Assembly (NCBI GenBank): GCA_025964695.1
Contig: JAOPYK010000110.1
Coordinates: 1 to 64,000, forward strand
DNA length: 64,000 nt
DNA from: Streptosporangiaceae bacterium
GTDB taxonomy: Bacteria; Actinomycetota; Actinomycetes; Streptosporangiales; Streptosporangiaceae
Reading direction: 5' to 3'
A program made the translations under genes and the position numbers. This document shows positions 45,905 through 53,497 of the stretch, one piece after another (position 1 is the stretch's first letter; each line of letters starts with the position of its first letter). Under the pieces are notes generated by a model. That model worked only from the letters and a program-made list of their open reading frames with translations, searched no databases and was not told where the DNA came from.

Positions 45905-47874
45905 TACGCGGCTCCTGCCTTCCGTGCGCCTCGTACGATCCCGGTCAGCGAGTCGGCGGCCAACTCTTCCAGCCGCACGACCTCGGCGCCGAGCCGCAGG
46001 CCGAGCGCGGTGGCCAGACCCAGCCGGACCGGACCGGACTCACAGTCCACCACCACGCCCGCGACCCCGTTCAGCAGGGCGGCGGCCCGCGCGGGGTCCG
46101 GACCGTGGGTCGCCCGGCCGTCGGTCACGACCACCAGCAGCGGGCGGCGAGCCGGATCGCGCAGCCGCTCCACCCGCAGCACCTCGGCGGCGCGCAGCAG
46201 CCCGGCGGTAAGCGGGGTACGTCCGCCGGTGGGCAACTCGGCGAGCCGCCTGGCCCCGGCCTCCACCGACGACGTCGGCGGCAGCGCCAGCTCGGCCGAC
46301 GAACCCCGGAAGGTGATCAAGCCGACCTTGTCGCGGCGCTGGTAAGCGTCCATCAGCAGGGAGAGGGCGGCGGCCTTGACCGCGCGCATCCGCTGCCGCG
46401 CCGCCATCGAGCCGCTGGCGTCGACCACGAACAGCACGAGATTGCCCTCACGGCCATCCCGGACCGTCTCCCGCAGGTCGTCCCCGGCGATGATCAACCC
46501 CGCGCCGGTACGGCCCCGGGCGCGCTGGTGCGGGGCGGCGGCACGCAGGGTCGCGGTCAGATGCAGGCCCCGCGATCCCGGCTGCGCCCCGGACACCCGC
46601 CCGTACGGGGTACGCGCCTTGGACCTGCGGCCGGGTGCCCCCATGCCGACCCCGGGCACGGTGAACAACCTGGGCCGGTAGGCCGCGTCGGCCGGCGCGG
46701 GCCGGGTCTCCCCGGTACCGCTCCGCTGCTCCGCCGGTTCCGCGGGCTCCGCCCGTTCCGCGGAAGCGCCGTCCGAGGGTGCCGGGTCCTGCCCGGGACC
46801 ACCCGCCGGCCCACCAGGCCCATCCGTTCCGCCGGGGCCGCCGTCGGGAGGGTCGGTGGGCTCGGGTTCCTGACCGTGCTCCTCCAGAAGATCGTCGAGC
46901 CGCTGCTGGTCGAGGCCCGGGGCGTCGAAGGGGTCCCGGCGCCGCCGATGCGGAAGAGCCAGCCGTACGGCCTGGCGGACGTCCTCGTCGGTCACCGCGT
47001 CCCGCTGGTGCCAGGCGGCCAGCGCGATGGCCGCGCGGGCGGAGACCAGGTCGGCGCGGAGCCCGTCCACCTCGAAGGCGGCACAGACCGCGGTGATCTG
47101 ACGCAGCGCCACATCGGTGAGCTCGACGCGCGGCAGCCGGGCGCGGGCGGCGGCGATCCGGGCGGCCAGCTCGGCATCGGCGTCCGCCCACTCGGCGGCG
47201 AAAGAGACCGGCTCGTCCTCGAAGCGCAGACGACGGCGTACAACCTCGGCGCGCTCGGCCGGGTCCCGGGTGGCGGCGACCTCGACGGTGAGGCCGAAGC
47301 GGTCCAGCAGCTGCGGACGGAGCTCGCCCTCCTCGGGATTCATGGTGCCTACCAGCAGGAACCTGGCCGCGTGCCGCACCGAGACGCCCTCCCGCTCGAC
47401 GTAGGACTGGCCCATCGCGGCGGCGTCCAGCAGCAGGTCGACGAGATGGTCGTGCAGGAGATTGACCTCGTCGACGTAGAGCACGCCGCGGTGCGCGGCG
47501 GCGAGCAGACCGGGTTCGAAGGCCTTGACCCCCTGGGTGAGGGCGCGCTCGAGGTCGAGGGACCCGGTCAGCCGGTCCTCGGAGGCGCCGACCGGCAGCT
47601 CGACCAGCCGGGCCGGGCGGGTGACCGACTGGGCGCCGTGCGGGCGGTCGGGGCACTCGGGGTCCGGCGCCGCCGGATCGCAGGAGAACCGGCATCCGAC
47701 GATCTCCGACACCGCGGGCAGGAGCTCGGCGAGGGCCCGGACGATGGTGGATTTGGCGGTTCCCTTCTCCCCGCGGGCGAGGACGCCGCCGACGCCCGGT
47801 GAGACGGCGTTGATGAGGAGACCCAGCTTGAGGTCGTCCATCCCGACGACCGCCGAGAACGGGTAGCGGGGCAT
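45904..47874 (-). CDS. Mg/Co-chelatase-like ChlI-ChlD fusion, probable CobN partner
   Basis: 656 residues. An AAA+ ChlI-like domain (1 to about 330; Walker A GEKGTAKST about 34, Walker B VLYVDEVNLL, sensor GTMNPEEGELRPQLLDRFGL) is followed by a Pro/Gly/acid-rich linker. A VWA domain (about 470-650) has MIDAS residues in VVDASGSM (about 478) and TDGRATHG. Such fusions act with CobN as the ATPase of cobaltochelatase. The ATG at 47874 (MPRYPFSAVVGM) is chosen over an ATG ten codons upstream. It is the first gene after the riboswitch. Confidence 0.93.
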   Translation of the reverse strand: MPRYPFSAVVGMDDLKLGLLINAVSPGVGGVLARGEKGTAKSTIVRALAELLPAVSEIVGCRFSCDPAAPDPECPDRPHGAQSVTRPARLVELPVGASEDRLTGSLDLERALTQGVKAFEPGLLAAAHRGVLYVDEVNLLHDHLVDLLLDAAAMGQSYVEREGVSVRHAARFLLVGTMNPEEGELRPQLLDRFGLTVEVAATRDPAERAEVVRRRLRFEDEPVSFAAEWADADAELAARIAAARARLPRVELTDVALRQITAVCAAFEVDGLRADLVSARAAIALAAWHQRDAVTDEDVRQAVRLALPHRRRRDPFDAPGLDQQRLDDLLEEHGQEPEPTDPPDGGPGGTDGPGGPAGGPGQDPAPSDGASAERAEPAEPAEQRSGTGETRPAPADAAYRPRLFTVPGVGMGAPGRRSKARTPYGRVSGAQPGSRGLHLTATLRAAAPHQRARGRTGAGLIIAGDDLRETVRDGREGNLVLFVVDASGSMAARQRMRAVKAAALSLLMDAYQRRDKVGLITFRGSSAELALPPTSSVEAGARRLAELPTGGRTPLTAGLLRAAEVLRVERLRDPARRPLLVVVTDGRATHGPDPARAAALLNGVAGVVVDCESGPVRLGLATALGLRLGAEVVRLEELAADSLTGIVRGARKAGAA

Positions 47875-47914
47875 GCAGCATCGTCCTTTCCCTCGGGTGT
47901 CCACGCCCGTGGTG

Positions 47915-48090
47915 GTCTGGTCGACGGCCGAAGTCTCCTGGCTCCCGGATCAACGCTCACCCTCGGCCTTCCGGCGTACCGCCGTGGCCCGTGCTGAGGG
48001 CGAACTCCTCGGTCACAGTTGCGGGACAGCCCCGGATTCACACCGGGTTCCTCCACCTCCGTCGCCTGCACAGGATGACACACCAGGTGA
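47915..48090 (-). promoter_or_regulatory. Cobalamin riboswitch
   Basis: On the minus strand the core reads GGAACCCGGTGTGAATCCGG then GGCTGTCCCGCAACTGTGA (about 48010-48050), the conserved junction of cobalamin riboswitches. GCCAGGAGACTTCGGCC (about 47926-47944) is the B12-box equivalent. A CCACGCCCGTGG palindrome at 47902-47913 lies between the aptamer and the ribosome binding site and may be the expression platform. There is no T run, so control is probably of translation. Adenosylcobalamin should repress the whole operon. Confidence 0.95.
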
Positions 48091-48253
48091 ACCACCCCAA
48101 GTCGCGGTGGGGTCACACCTGTACCGGCCGGCCGGTCCAGGGTGCCCACGAAGAACGGGTAAGCGCGTTTCGGCCGGTCGTCCGTCCCTCCCCGCGTTCC
48201 TCCCCGAACCCGTGCCGGGCATCCTGCGCGTCCGTTGCACGCGGCCTGAAATG

Positions 48254-48259
48254 TAGGGT
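48254..48259 (+). promoter_or_regulatory. Possible -10 of a leaderless TetR transcript
   Basis: TAGGGT ends six bases before the TetR ATG at 48266, with no ribosome binding site between, as in leaderless actinobacterial mRNAs. The -35 is poor (TTGCAC at 48235 is too close). Confidence 0.4.
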
Positions 48260-48265
48260 GGGTCG

Positions 48266-48877
48266 ATGACCACGCCGGGCCCTCGCTACCGCCGGCTCGA
48301 CCGGGATGAGCGGCAGGAACAGATTTTGATCGTCGCCCGGCGGATGTTCACCGAACTTCCCTATGCGGAGGTCTCCACCACCGCCATCGCCCGGGAGACC
48401 GGCGTCCAGCGCGGGCTGATCCACTACTACTTCGGCACCAAACGCGAGCTGTTCCTCACCGTGGTCAAGGACCTCACCGCTCAGGTCGCCTACGAGACGC
48501 CGCCGATCGACGAGAGCCTGGACATGGAGGAGATCGTCGCCGTCTGCGTCGGGCTCTTCCTGGACGCGGCCGAGGCCAACGCCACGACGTGGTTCGCCGC
48601 GGTCGACGCCGAGGGCTTCGGGCACGATCCCGAGCTGGTCCGGATCGCCGCCAGGACCCGGGACGCCACGGTCAAGCGGATGCTTCAGGTGCTGCGGATC
48701 CCTCAGCCGACGGACACGTTGCGCGCCGTGCTCCGGACCTACTCGGGTCTCGCCGACTCGGCCACCCGCGAGTGGCTGCAGCAGAAGAGCCTGACCCGGT
48801 CACAGGTGCACACCCTGCTGGCCGGCGCGTTGCTGGCGCTGATCACCGACATCGCCCCGGCCGTCGAGCGCGCCTAG
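48266..48877 (+). CDS. TetR-family regulator
   Basis: 203 residues. The HTH (residues 15-60) reads QILIVARRMFTELPYAEVSTTAIARETGV split over helices 1-2, then QRGLIHYYFGTKRELF, the canonical TetR recognition helix. The ligand domain is unassigned. It is divergent from the riboswitch-led operon but need not regulate it. Its TAG stop shares CTAG with the stop of the convergent ATPase gene. Confidence 0.9.
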   Translation: MTTPGPRYRRLDRDERQEQILIVARRMFTELPYAEVSTTAIARETGVQRGLIHYYFGTKRELFLTVVKDLTAQVAYETPPIDESLDMEEIVAVCVGLFLDAAEANATTWFAAVDAEGFGHDPELVRIAARTRDATVKRMLQVLRIPQPTDTLRAVLRTYSGLADSATREWLQQKSLTRSQVHTLLAGALLALITDIAPAVERA

Positions 48878-49326
48878 GAGCCGTGAAGGGTCAGCTTGCA
48901 GGCGAACCACACCGACTTGCCCGGCACATGCAGGCTGAGCCGGGAGCGGACGGCCTCGAGTCCCCATCTGCCCGCGGACAGATCGGCCACGATGCTGAGC
49001 CCGCGGCCGAAGTCGCCGGAGAAGGCCAGGTCCCCCGTGAGCTGCTTCATCGGCAGTGCGTCGAACACGGCGCAGATGAGCTCGTCACCGCCCCGGTCGA
49101 ACCAGAGTTCGTGCGGGCCTTGGCCGCCCGCGTGCTGGTGGGCATTGGTGGCCAGTTCACTGATCATGAGCTTGGCGTCACAGATGGTCTCCCGCGGCAT
49201 GTCGAACGCGGTCATGGCCGCGCCGACCAGATCACGGGCCCGCCGCGCGCAGGTGGCATCGGTGGGCAGCGCCCAGACCTTGTGGTCACGGCTGGTTTTC
49301 GGAACCGTATCCGACGAGATGTTCAC
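48874..49326 (-). CDS. Anti-sigma-type ATP-binding protein (HATPase_c)
   Basis: 150 residues. N-box LMISELATNAHQHA and G1 box DFGRGLSIV are those of the RsbW/SpoIIAB-like single-domain kinases that abound in streptomycetes. The GTG at 49326 follows AGAAGG by about four bases; an ATG at 49392 would add 22 residues but lacks a ribosome binding site. There is no sigma factor nearby, so the partner is unknown. WhiJ-type loci often include such a protein, but the XRE/DUF397 pair here is 9 kb away. Confidence 0.8.
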   Translation of the reverse strand: MNISSDTVPKTSRDHKVWALPTDATCARRARDLVGAAMTAFDMPRETICDAKLMISELATNAHQHAGGQGPHELWFDRGGDELICAVFDALPMKQLTGDLAFSGDFGRGLSIVADLSAGRWGLEAVRSRLSLHVPGKSVWFACKLTLHGS

Positions 49327-49754
49327 GGGCCTTCTTCCCACCGCTACCTGCCGTACCGGATAGTCACAGTCCGTCGTTGAAGCATCACCCATGCAGCGTT
49401 TACCGAGAATCGCCGGCCCGCAACTCGCTTCACCAAAAAAGCCTCCTGCAATTGCAGGCTGCCTGTTGCAACGGAAGAGGGCACCACCGCCGGTGAGCAG
49501 GTCGGCGGGGTACACCGCCTTATCACTCCCGCCGCCCGCGGCCGGACCCGGTCAGGTGGCGGCGATCATGCGGGGGCGATCCCGGGAACGTGCAGGGGCG
49601 GTGCCGGGCCGACCGAGCCGATCCAGGCGCTCCGGATCCGGCTCCTGCGCGCTGGAAACATGCGCCGCTGCCGACAAACCGCCCGGCACCTGAAGGGTTC
49701 CCTGGAGCCCGTGCCCCTGACAGACTTGTGGGTCCCCGACCTCAAAGGGCGCCT
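49327..49754. promoter_or_regulatory. Divergent intergenic region with a hairpin/T-run
   Basis: 428 bases. On the minus strand the palindrome CCTGCAATTGCAGG (49445-49458) is followed by AGGC and a run of six T (49440-49435), resembling an intrinsic terminator in the leader of the ATPase gene. An 8-base palindrome GTTGCAAC lies at 49465-49472. The part from 49520 to 49754 is GC-rich with nothing recognised. Confidence 0.5.
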
Positions 49755-50345
49755 GTGACCTACCCTCCTCCCCCGGCTCCGTACGGAACCCCTCCCGCTC
49801 CGGCTCCGTACGTCCGGAAGACCAACCGCGGCCTCATCGTCGCGCTGATCGTGCTCGCGGTCCTGGTGCTCGGCGCGATGGCGGCCGGGGTCGTGCTGTT
49901 CGTGCTCGGCCGCTCGGACTCGCCGAGCGGCACCGGCCGGCACGCGGTGGCGATCCGATTCCTGCAGGTCACCGACCGGGCCCCCGGTGCCTGCACAACC
50001 GGCGGCACGCCCTCCGCCGACGGTTCGGACTGCTACCGGCTGGGTGAGGGGATGGCCGTGACCCAGGTACGGAACATCCGCGTCGCAGGGCCCGACAGCG
50101 GCAATCCGGGATGGCGGATCGAGATCGAGCTGGCGGCCGCCGACGCCCAGGCCTTCGCCGAGCTGACCCGCAAGGTCTCCACCGAGGCATTCGGATCACC
50201 GCTCCGGCAGCTGGCGATCGTCGTCGGCGGCAAGGTGGTGTCGGCACCGGCGGTCCAGTCGGCCATCCCCGGCGGCCAGGTCGAGATCCAGGGCGGCTAC
50301 ACCAAGCCGACGGCGGACCGGCTGGTCAAGCAGATCATCAGGTAG
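49755..50345 (+). CDS. Membrane-anchored orphan SecD-head (P1-head) protein
   Basis: 196 residues. A Pro/Tyr-rich cytoplasmic N-terminus (1-22), one membrane helix (about 26-50), then an external domain. The C-terminal part (LAIVVGGKVVSAPAVQSAIPGGQVEIQGGYTKPTADRLVKQI) closely resembles the head subdomain of SecD, yet no SecD membrane region follows. A CTTGG...DCYRLG cysteine pair may form a disulfide. The GTG at 49755 has AAGGG upstream. It may be a stand-alone lipid- or peptide-binding domain derived from SecD; the function is unknown. Confidence 0.75.
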   Translation: MTYPPPPAPYGTPPAPAPYVRKTNRGLIVALIVLAVLVLGAMAAGVVLFVLGRSDSPSGTGRHAVAIRFLQVTDRAPGACTTGGTPSADGSDCYRLGEGMAVTQVRNIRVAGPDSGNPGWRIEIELAAADAQAFAELTRKVSTEAFGSPLRQLAIVVGGKVVSAPAVQSAIPGGQVEIQGGYTKPTADRLVKQIIR

Positions 50346-50431
50346 CGGTCCCTCGGCCTGCGCGCCCCTGGGCAGAGACCTGGCCAGGGCGCCCTCATGC
50401 TCCGCGATCGGGTCACCCGGGCGCCCCGAGC

Positions 50432-50460
50432 TTCCGACGAACTAGAACATGTTCTAGTAT
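50432..50460 (+). promoter_or_regulatory. Promoter with KstR-type palindromic operator
   Basis: An 18-base perfect palindrome, ACTAGAACATGTTCTAGT (50441-50458), contains TnnAACnnGTTnnA, the operator motif of the TetR-family sterol regulator KstR of mycobacteria and rhodococci. A -35-like TTCCGA (50432-50437), 17 bases and TAGTAT (50455-50460) place it across the promoter of the LLM gene, where binding would repress. Confidence 0.7.
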
Positions 50461-50492
50461 CGCGAGGGCATCGACGGAACGCGGAGGCGATC

Positions 50493-51512
50493 GTGGCGGC
50501 GGAACTGAAGCTGGGCATCAACGTCGGGTACTGGCAGCGGAACCCGGACGACCAGACCGAGACGGTGCAGGCCGCGGAGCGGCTGGGCTACGACTCGGTG
50601 TTCACCGCGGAGGCGTACGGCTCGGACGCGTTCAGCACGCTCGCCTGGTACGGCGCCCGTACATCGACGATCAAGCTGGGCACGGCGGTCGTGCAGATCC
50701 CGGCGCGTACCCCGGCGGCGACCGCGATGCACGCCCTCACCATCGACGCGCTCTCCGGCGGGCGGCTGATCCTGGGGCTGGGCGCCTCGGGCCCGCAGGT
50801 GGCCGAGGGGTGGTACGGACGGCCGTTCCCCAAGCCGCTGGCCCGCACCCGCGAGTATGTCGACGTCATCCGTCAGGTGCTGGCCCGCGAGGAGCCCGTC
50901 ACCAACGACGGCCCGCACTACCCGCTCCCCTACCCGGGCGGGACTGGACTCGGCAAGCCGCTCCGGTCGATAGCGCACCCGGTCCGGAACCGGATCCCGA
51001 TCCACCTGGGGGCCGAGGGGCCGAAGAACATCGCCCTGGCCACCGAGATCGCCGACGGCTGGCTGCCGCTGTTCGTGGACCCCACCAAGATCGATGAGAT
51101 TTTCGGGGAGTCGCTCGCCGGACGGTCCGAGGACTTCGAGATCACCGCGACCGTGACAACGATCGTCACCGACGACGTGGCGGCGGCGCTGGAGTTCGCC
51201 AAGATCCCGCTGGCCTTCTACATCGGCGGCATGGGAGCCAAGGACAAGAACTTCCACCTCGACCTGATCGGCCGGCTGGGCTTCGCCGAAGCGGCGGAGA
51301 AAGTACAGGAGCTCTTCCTGAGCGGCCGACGGCAGGAGGCGATCAGGGCGGTACCCGACGAACTCGCCGACTCCATCTCCCTGCTGGGCCCGATCGGCCG
51401 GATCAAGGAGCGCCTTCGGCTCTGGCAGGACAGCCCGGTCACCACGCTGCTGATCGCCGGAGTCAGGGACGAGCCAACCCTCCGCTCCATCCGCGACCTC
51501 GTCCGCGGTTAG
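50493..51512 (+). CDS. LLM-class F420-dependent oxidoreductase
   Basis: 339 residues. Luciferase-like TIM barrel: KLGINVGYW, AAERLGYDSVFTAEAYGSDAF, LGTAVVQIPARTPAATAMHALTID split across the core, GRLILGLGASGPQVAEGWYG. A C-terminal LIAGVRDEPTLR completes it. The GTG at 50493 follows GGAGG. In M. tuberculosis an enzyme of this kind (Rv3520c) belongs to the KstR sterol regulon, which fits the operator upstream. The substrate is unknown. Confidence 0.9.
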   Translation: MAAELKLGINVGYWQRNPDDQTETVQAAERLGYDSVFTAEAYGSDAFSTLAWYGARTSTIKLGTAVVQIPARTPAATAMHALTIDALSGGRLILGLGASGPQVAEGWYGRPFPKPLARTREYVDVIRQVLAREEPVTNDGPHYPLPYPGGTGLGKPLRSIAHPVRNRIPIHLGAEGPKNIALATEIADGWLPLFVDPTKIDEIFGESLAGRSEDFEITATVTTIVTDDVAAALEFAKIPLAFYIGGMGAKDKNFHLDLIGRLGFAEAAEKVQELFLSGRRQEAIRAVPDELADSISLLGPIGRIKERLRLWQDSPVTTLLIAGVRDEPTLRSIRDLVRG

Positions 51513-51587
51513 CGAAGCGCTCGCAACCTCTCCAACGTGATCCTGCGTGCTGATGACTGGGAATCCATGATTGTCACGTAGCCAATT

Positions 51588-52190
51588 TCAGACGCGGGCG
51601 CGACCGGGCGTACGGCTGACTCCCGGGGCGGTGAGAACGCCCGGGTCGAACTTGATCGGGAAAGGCGTGTCGAGCCTCAGCCGTTGACCGGAGACGGCCT
51701 CGCCGGTCTTCACATAGGTGTCGCCGTCGAGCCGGAAGGCCTCTACCAACGGCCGGCCCAGCCCGAGTGGTTCGACCCTCAGATAGGTACCGATGCCGGC
51801 GCCGGCGTACAGGCCCGGCTTCCAGAGCAGGTCGAACTCGGCCTTGCCGGGTCCGACGATCTCGGCGACCGCGGACACCTGAGAAGGGTCCACGACCGGC
51901 CCCTCGGCAAGGACGGCGTCGGTCGCCACCACCAGGCACGGGACCAGCAGGTCCGCGCCGACCGCGAGCGCGACGTCACAGGAGGCACCGGTGCCCTCGG
52001 GCGCCGCGGCACCGAAGAGCTGGACCAGCCGCCCGGCGATGATGCGGTGCCCCGGCACCGGCGGCGGAGAGACGACCAGGCGCCCGGCGATCAGTTCATG
52101 CACCTCGTTGCCGGGGGGCAGCGCGAGCAGGTCCTCGACGGAGTACCGGCCACGGCGGGGCCGGGGTATGACGGGCATCATGTCGGTCAC
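51588..52190 (-). CDS. Uma2-family (DUF820) putative endonuclease, possibly inactive
   Basis: 200 residues. HELIAGRLVVSPPPVPGH, AVAEIVGPG and DLLWKPGLYAGAGIGTYLRVE match the PD-(D/E)xK Uma2 fold that is greatly expanded in actinobacteria. The usual PD motif is PC here (VPCLVVATD), so one metal ligand is missing and nuclease activity is doubtful. It has no neighbours on its strand. Confidence 0.8.
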   Translation of the reverse strand: MTDMMPVIPRPRRGRYSVEDLLALPPGNEVHELIAGRLVVSPPPVPGHRIIAGRLVQLFGAAAPEGTGASCDVALAVGADLLVPCLVVATDAVLAEGPVVDPSQVSAVAEIVGPGKAEFDLLWKPGLYAGAGIGTYLRVEPLGLGRPLVEAFRLDGDTYVKTGEAVSGQRLRLDTPFPIKFDPGVLTAPGVSRTPGRARV

Positions 52191-52233
52191 TCTAAGCAGT
52201 CCAAACCATTACCGTTGGTGACTTTAACGGGCC

Positions 52234-52374
52234 ATGACCATGGGGGCGAGATCACGGTCTCCACTGTCCACCGTCAAGACCCAGCTCGGCAGCGTCCAGC
52301 GCAAGCTCGGCGCCTGCAACAGGGTCGAGGTCGCGGCCCGGGCGTGGGAGTGTGGTGTTGTGGGCGGTACATGA
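52234..52374 (+). pseudogene. Remnant of a LuxR-type HTH
   Basis: A 46-codon frame encodes STVKTQLGSVQRKLGACNRVEVAARAW, the second half of a LuxR/NarL HTH (recognition helix and dimer helix). The first half is gone: just before it the sequence in another frame gives GEITVS, as expected at the join of a degraded HTH. It overlaps the next gene by ATGA. It could still be a tiny expressed protein, but a decayed response regulator is more likely. Confidence 0.65.
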
Positions 52375-52709
52375 CGATCCTGTGGTCGGCGGCCGTGCTC
52401 GGCTGGGGCGTGGTCGCGGCGGGGCTGTGGCGAGGGCTTCACGGACCGGCGCGTTCGGCGGCCGTCATGGCGCACGCCCTGTCGCTGGGCGGGGTCTTTC
52501 TGCTCGGCACGATGCTCGGCTACGGCATGCTCGTCACCGTGATCTCCGCCACCGCCGGCTGGTGGGCCCTGGCGCTGGTGACCGGGCTGCGGCCGGAGCG
52601 GCTGGTGGATCCGGCACGTGGCGGGCTGCTGCGGCTGGCCGTCTGGCTGGCGCTGTGGCCGGCGGCCGGTCTCGCCGGGAGTTGGGCGATAGGGGTCAAA
52701 GGTCCGTAG
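52371..52709 (+). CDS. Small membrane protein
   Basis: 112 residues with three or four hydrophobic segments (about 2-20, 30-52, 55-75, 88-108) and few charged residues. No motif is recognised. The ATG overlaps the LuxR remnant stop (ATGA), suggesting the two were an operon. It ends 40 bases before the DUF4328 gene. Confidence 0.65.
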   Translation: MTILWSAAVLGWGVVAAGLWRGLHGPARSAAVMAHALSLGGVFLLGTMLGYGMLVTVISATAGWWALALVTGLRPERLVDPARGGLLRLAVWLALWPAAGLAGSWAIGVKGP

Positions 52710-52749
52710 TATCCGGGGAAGCGGTCGCAAACTCCCCCGGAGGTGCGTC

Positions 52750-53439
52750 ATGCCGTGTGGACTGTGCGGCGACATCATCCCGACCGAGATCGCGCGCTGC
52801 CCCGCGTGCGGGGCATGGGCCAGGCGCCGGGACTTCCGAGCCCTCGGCATCGGCGTCTTCATGCTGCTCGGCTTCAACGCGTTCATGGCGCTCGGCTCGG
52901 GGATCAGCCTGCTCAGGCTGCTGCGGCCGCTGACCCGGATGCCCCGCGACTCCTATGACGCCACGGTCACCGGCAGGACCCTGGCCCCCTACACCGACGT
53001 ATTCGCGATCTCCGGGGTACTCGCCGTGATCACCGGGGCGCTCTTCGTCAGCTGGCTCTGGCGGGCGCACGGCCAGGCTTCGGGGCGCCGGCGGCACGGC
53101 CGGTTCTGGGTGATCGCCTCCTGGCTGCTGCCCGGGGTCAACCTGTGGCTGCCGCCGAGGCTGGTCCACGACGTCTGGATGAGCAGCGGCCGCTTCCACA
53201 TCATTGACAGGCACCGGGCGGGCTTGCTGGTCACCGCGTGGTGGGCCTGCCTGCTGGCGGCCGCCGGGCTGGCGGAGGCGTTCCGGGCAGGCGGCACCGA
53301 CACGCTCCGGGACGCCCGGCAGATGGTGCACCTCGGCATCGCCGCGGCGGCCTGCCTGGCACTGGCCGCCACCCTGTGCATGGCGATCGTCTTCCAGATC
53401 ACCCGCCTCCAGGTCGACCAGCCCGGCCCGGAGAGCTGA
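52750..53439 (+). CDS. DUF4328 membrane protein with N-terminal zinc ribbon
   Basis: 229 residues. CGLCGDIIP and CPACGAW (residues 3-20) form a zinc ribbon. Membrane segments lie at about 30-55, 78-102, 115-130, 155-175 and 195-220. The motif WLLPGVNLWLPPRLVHDVWMSS is the DUF4328 signature. The ATG follows GGAGG closely. The function is unknown. A hairpin follows the stop. Confidence 0.85.
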   Translation: MPCGLCGDIIPTEIARCPACGAWARRRDFRALGIGVFMLLGFNAFMALGSGISLLRLLRPLTRMPRDSYDATVTGRTLAPYTDVFAISGVLAVITGALFVSWLWRAHGQASGRRRHGRFWVIASWLLPGVNLWLPPRLVHDVWMSSGRFHIIDRHRAGLLVTAWWACLLAAAGLAEAFRAGGTDTLRDARQMVHLGIAAAACLALAATLCMAIVFQITRLQVDQPGPES

Positions 53440-53483
53440 CGATGTTGTCCTGCCCTCCTGAGGGGGACAGGACAACGTCATCG
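53438..53483. terminator. Bidirectional hairpin related to the one at 10220
   Basis: Arms GATGTTGTCCTG and CAGGACAACGTC pair with one wobble and enclose CCCTCCTGAGGGGG, the same loop as at 10220. It lies between the convergent DUF4328 and dnaE2 stops. Confidence 0.8.
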
Positions 53484-53497
53484 GGAGGACGTGCGGG

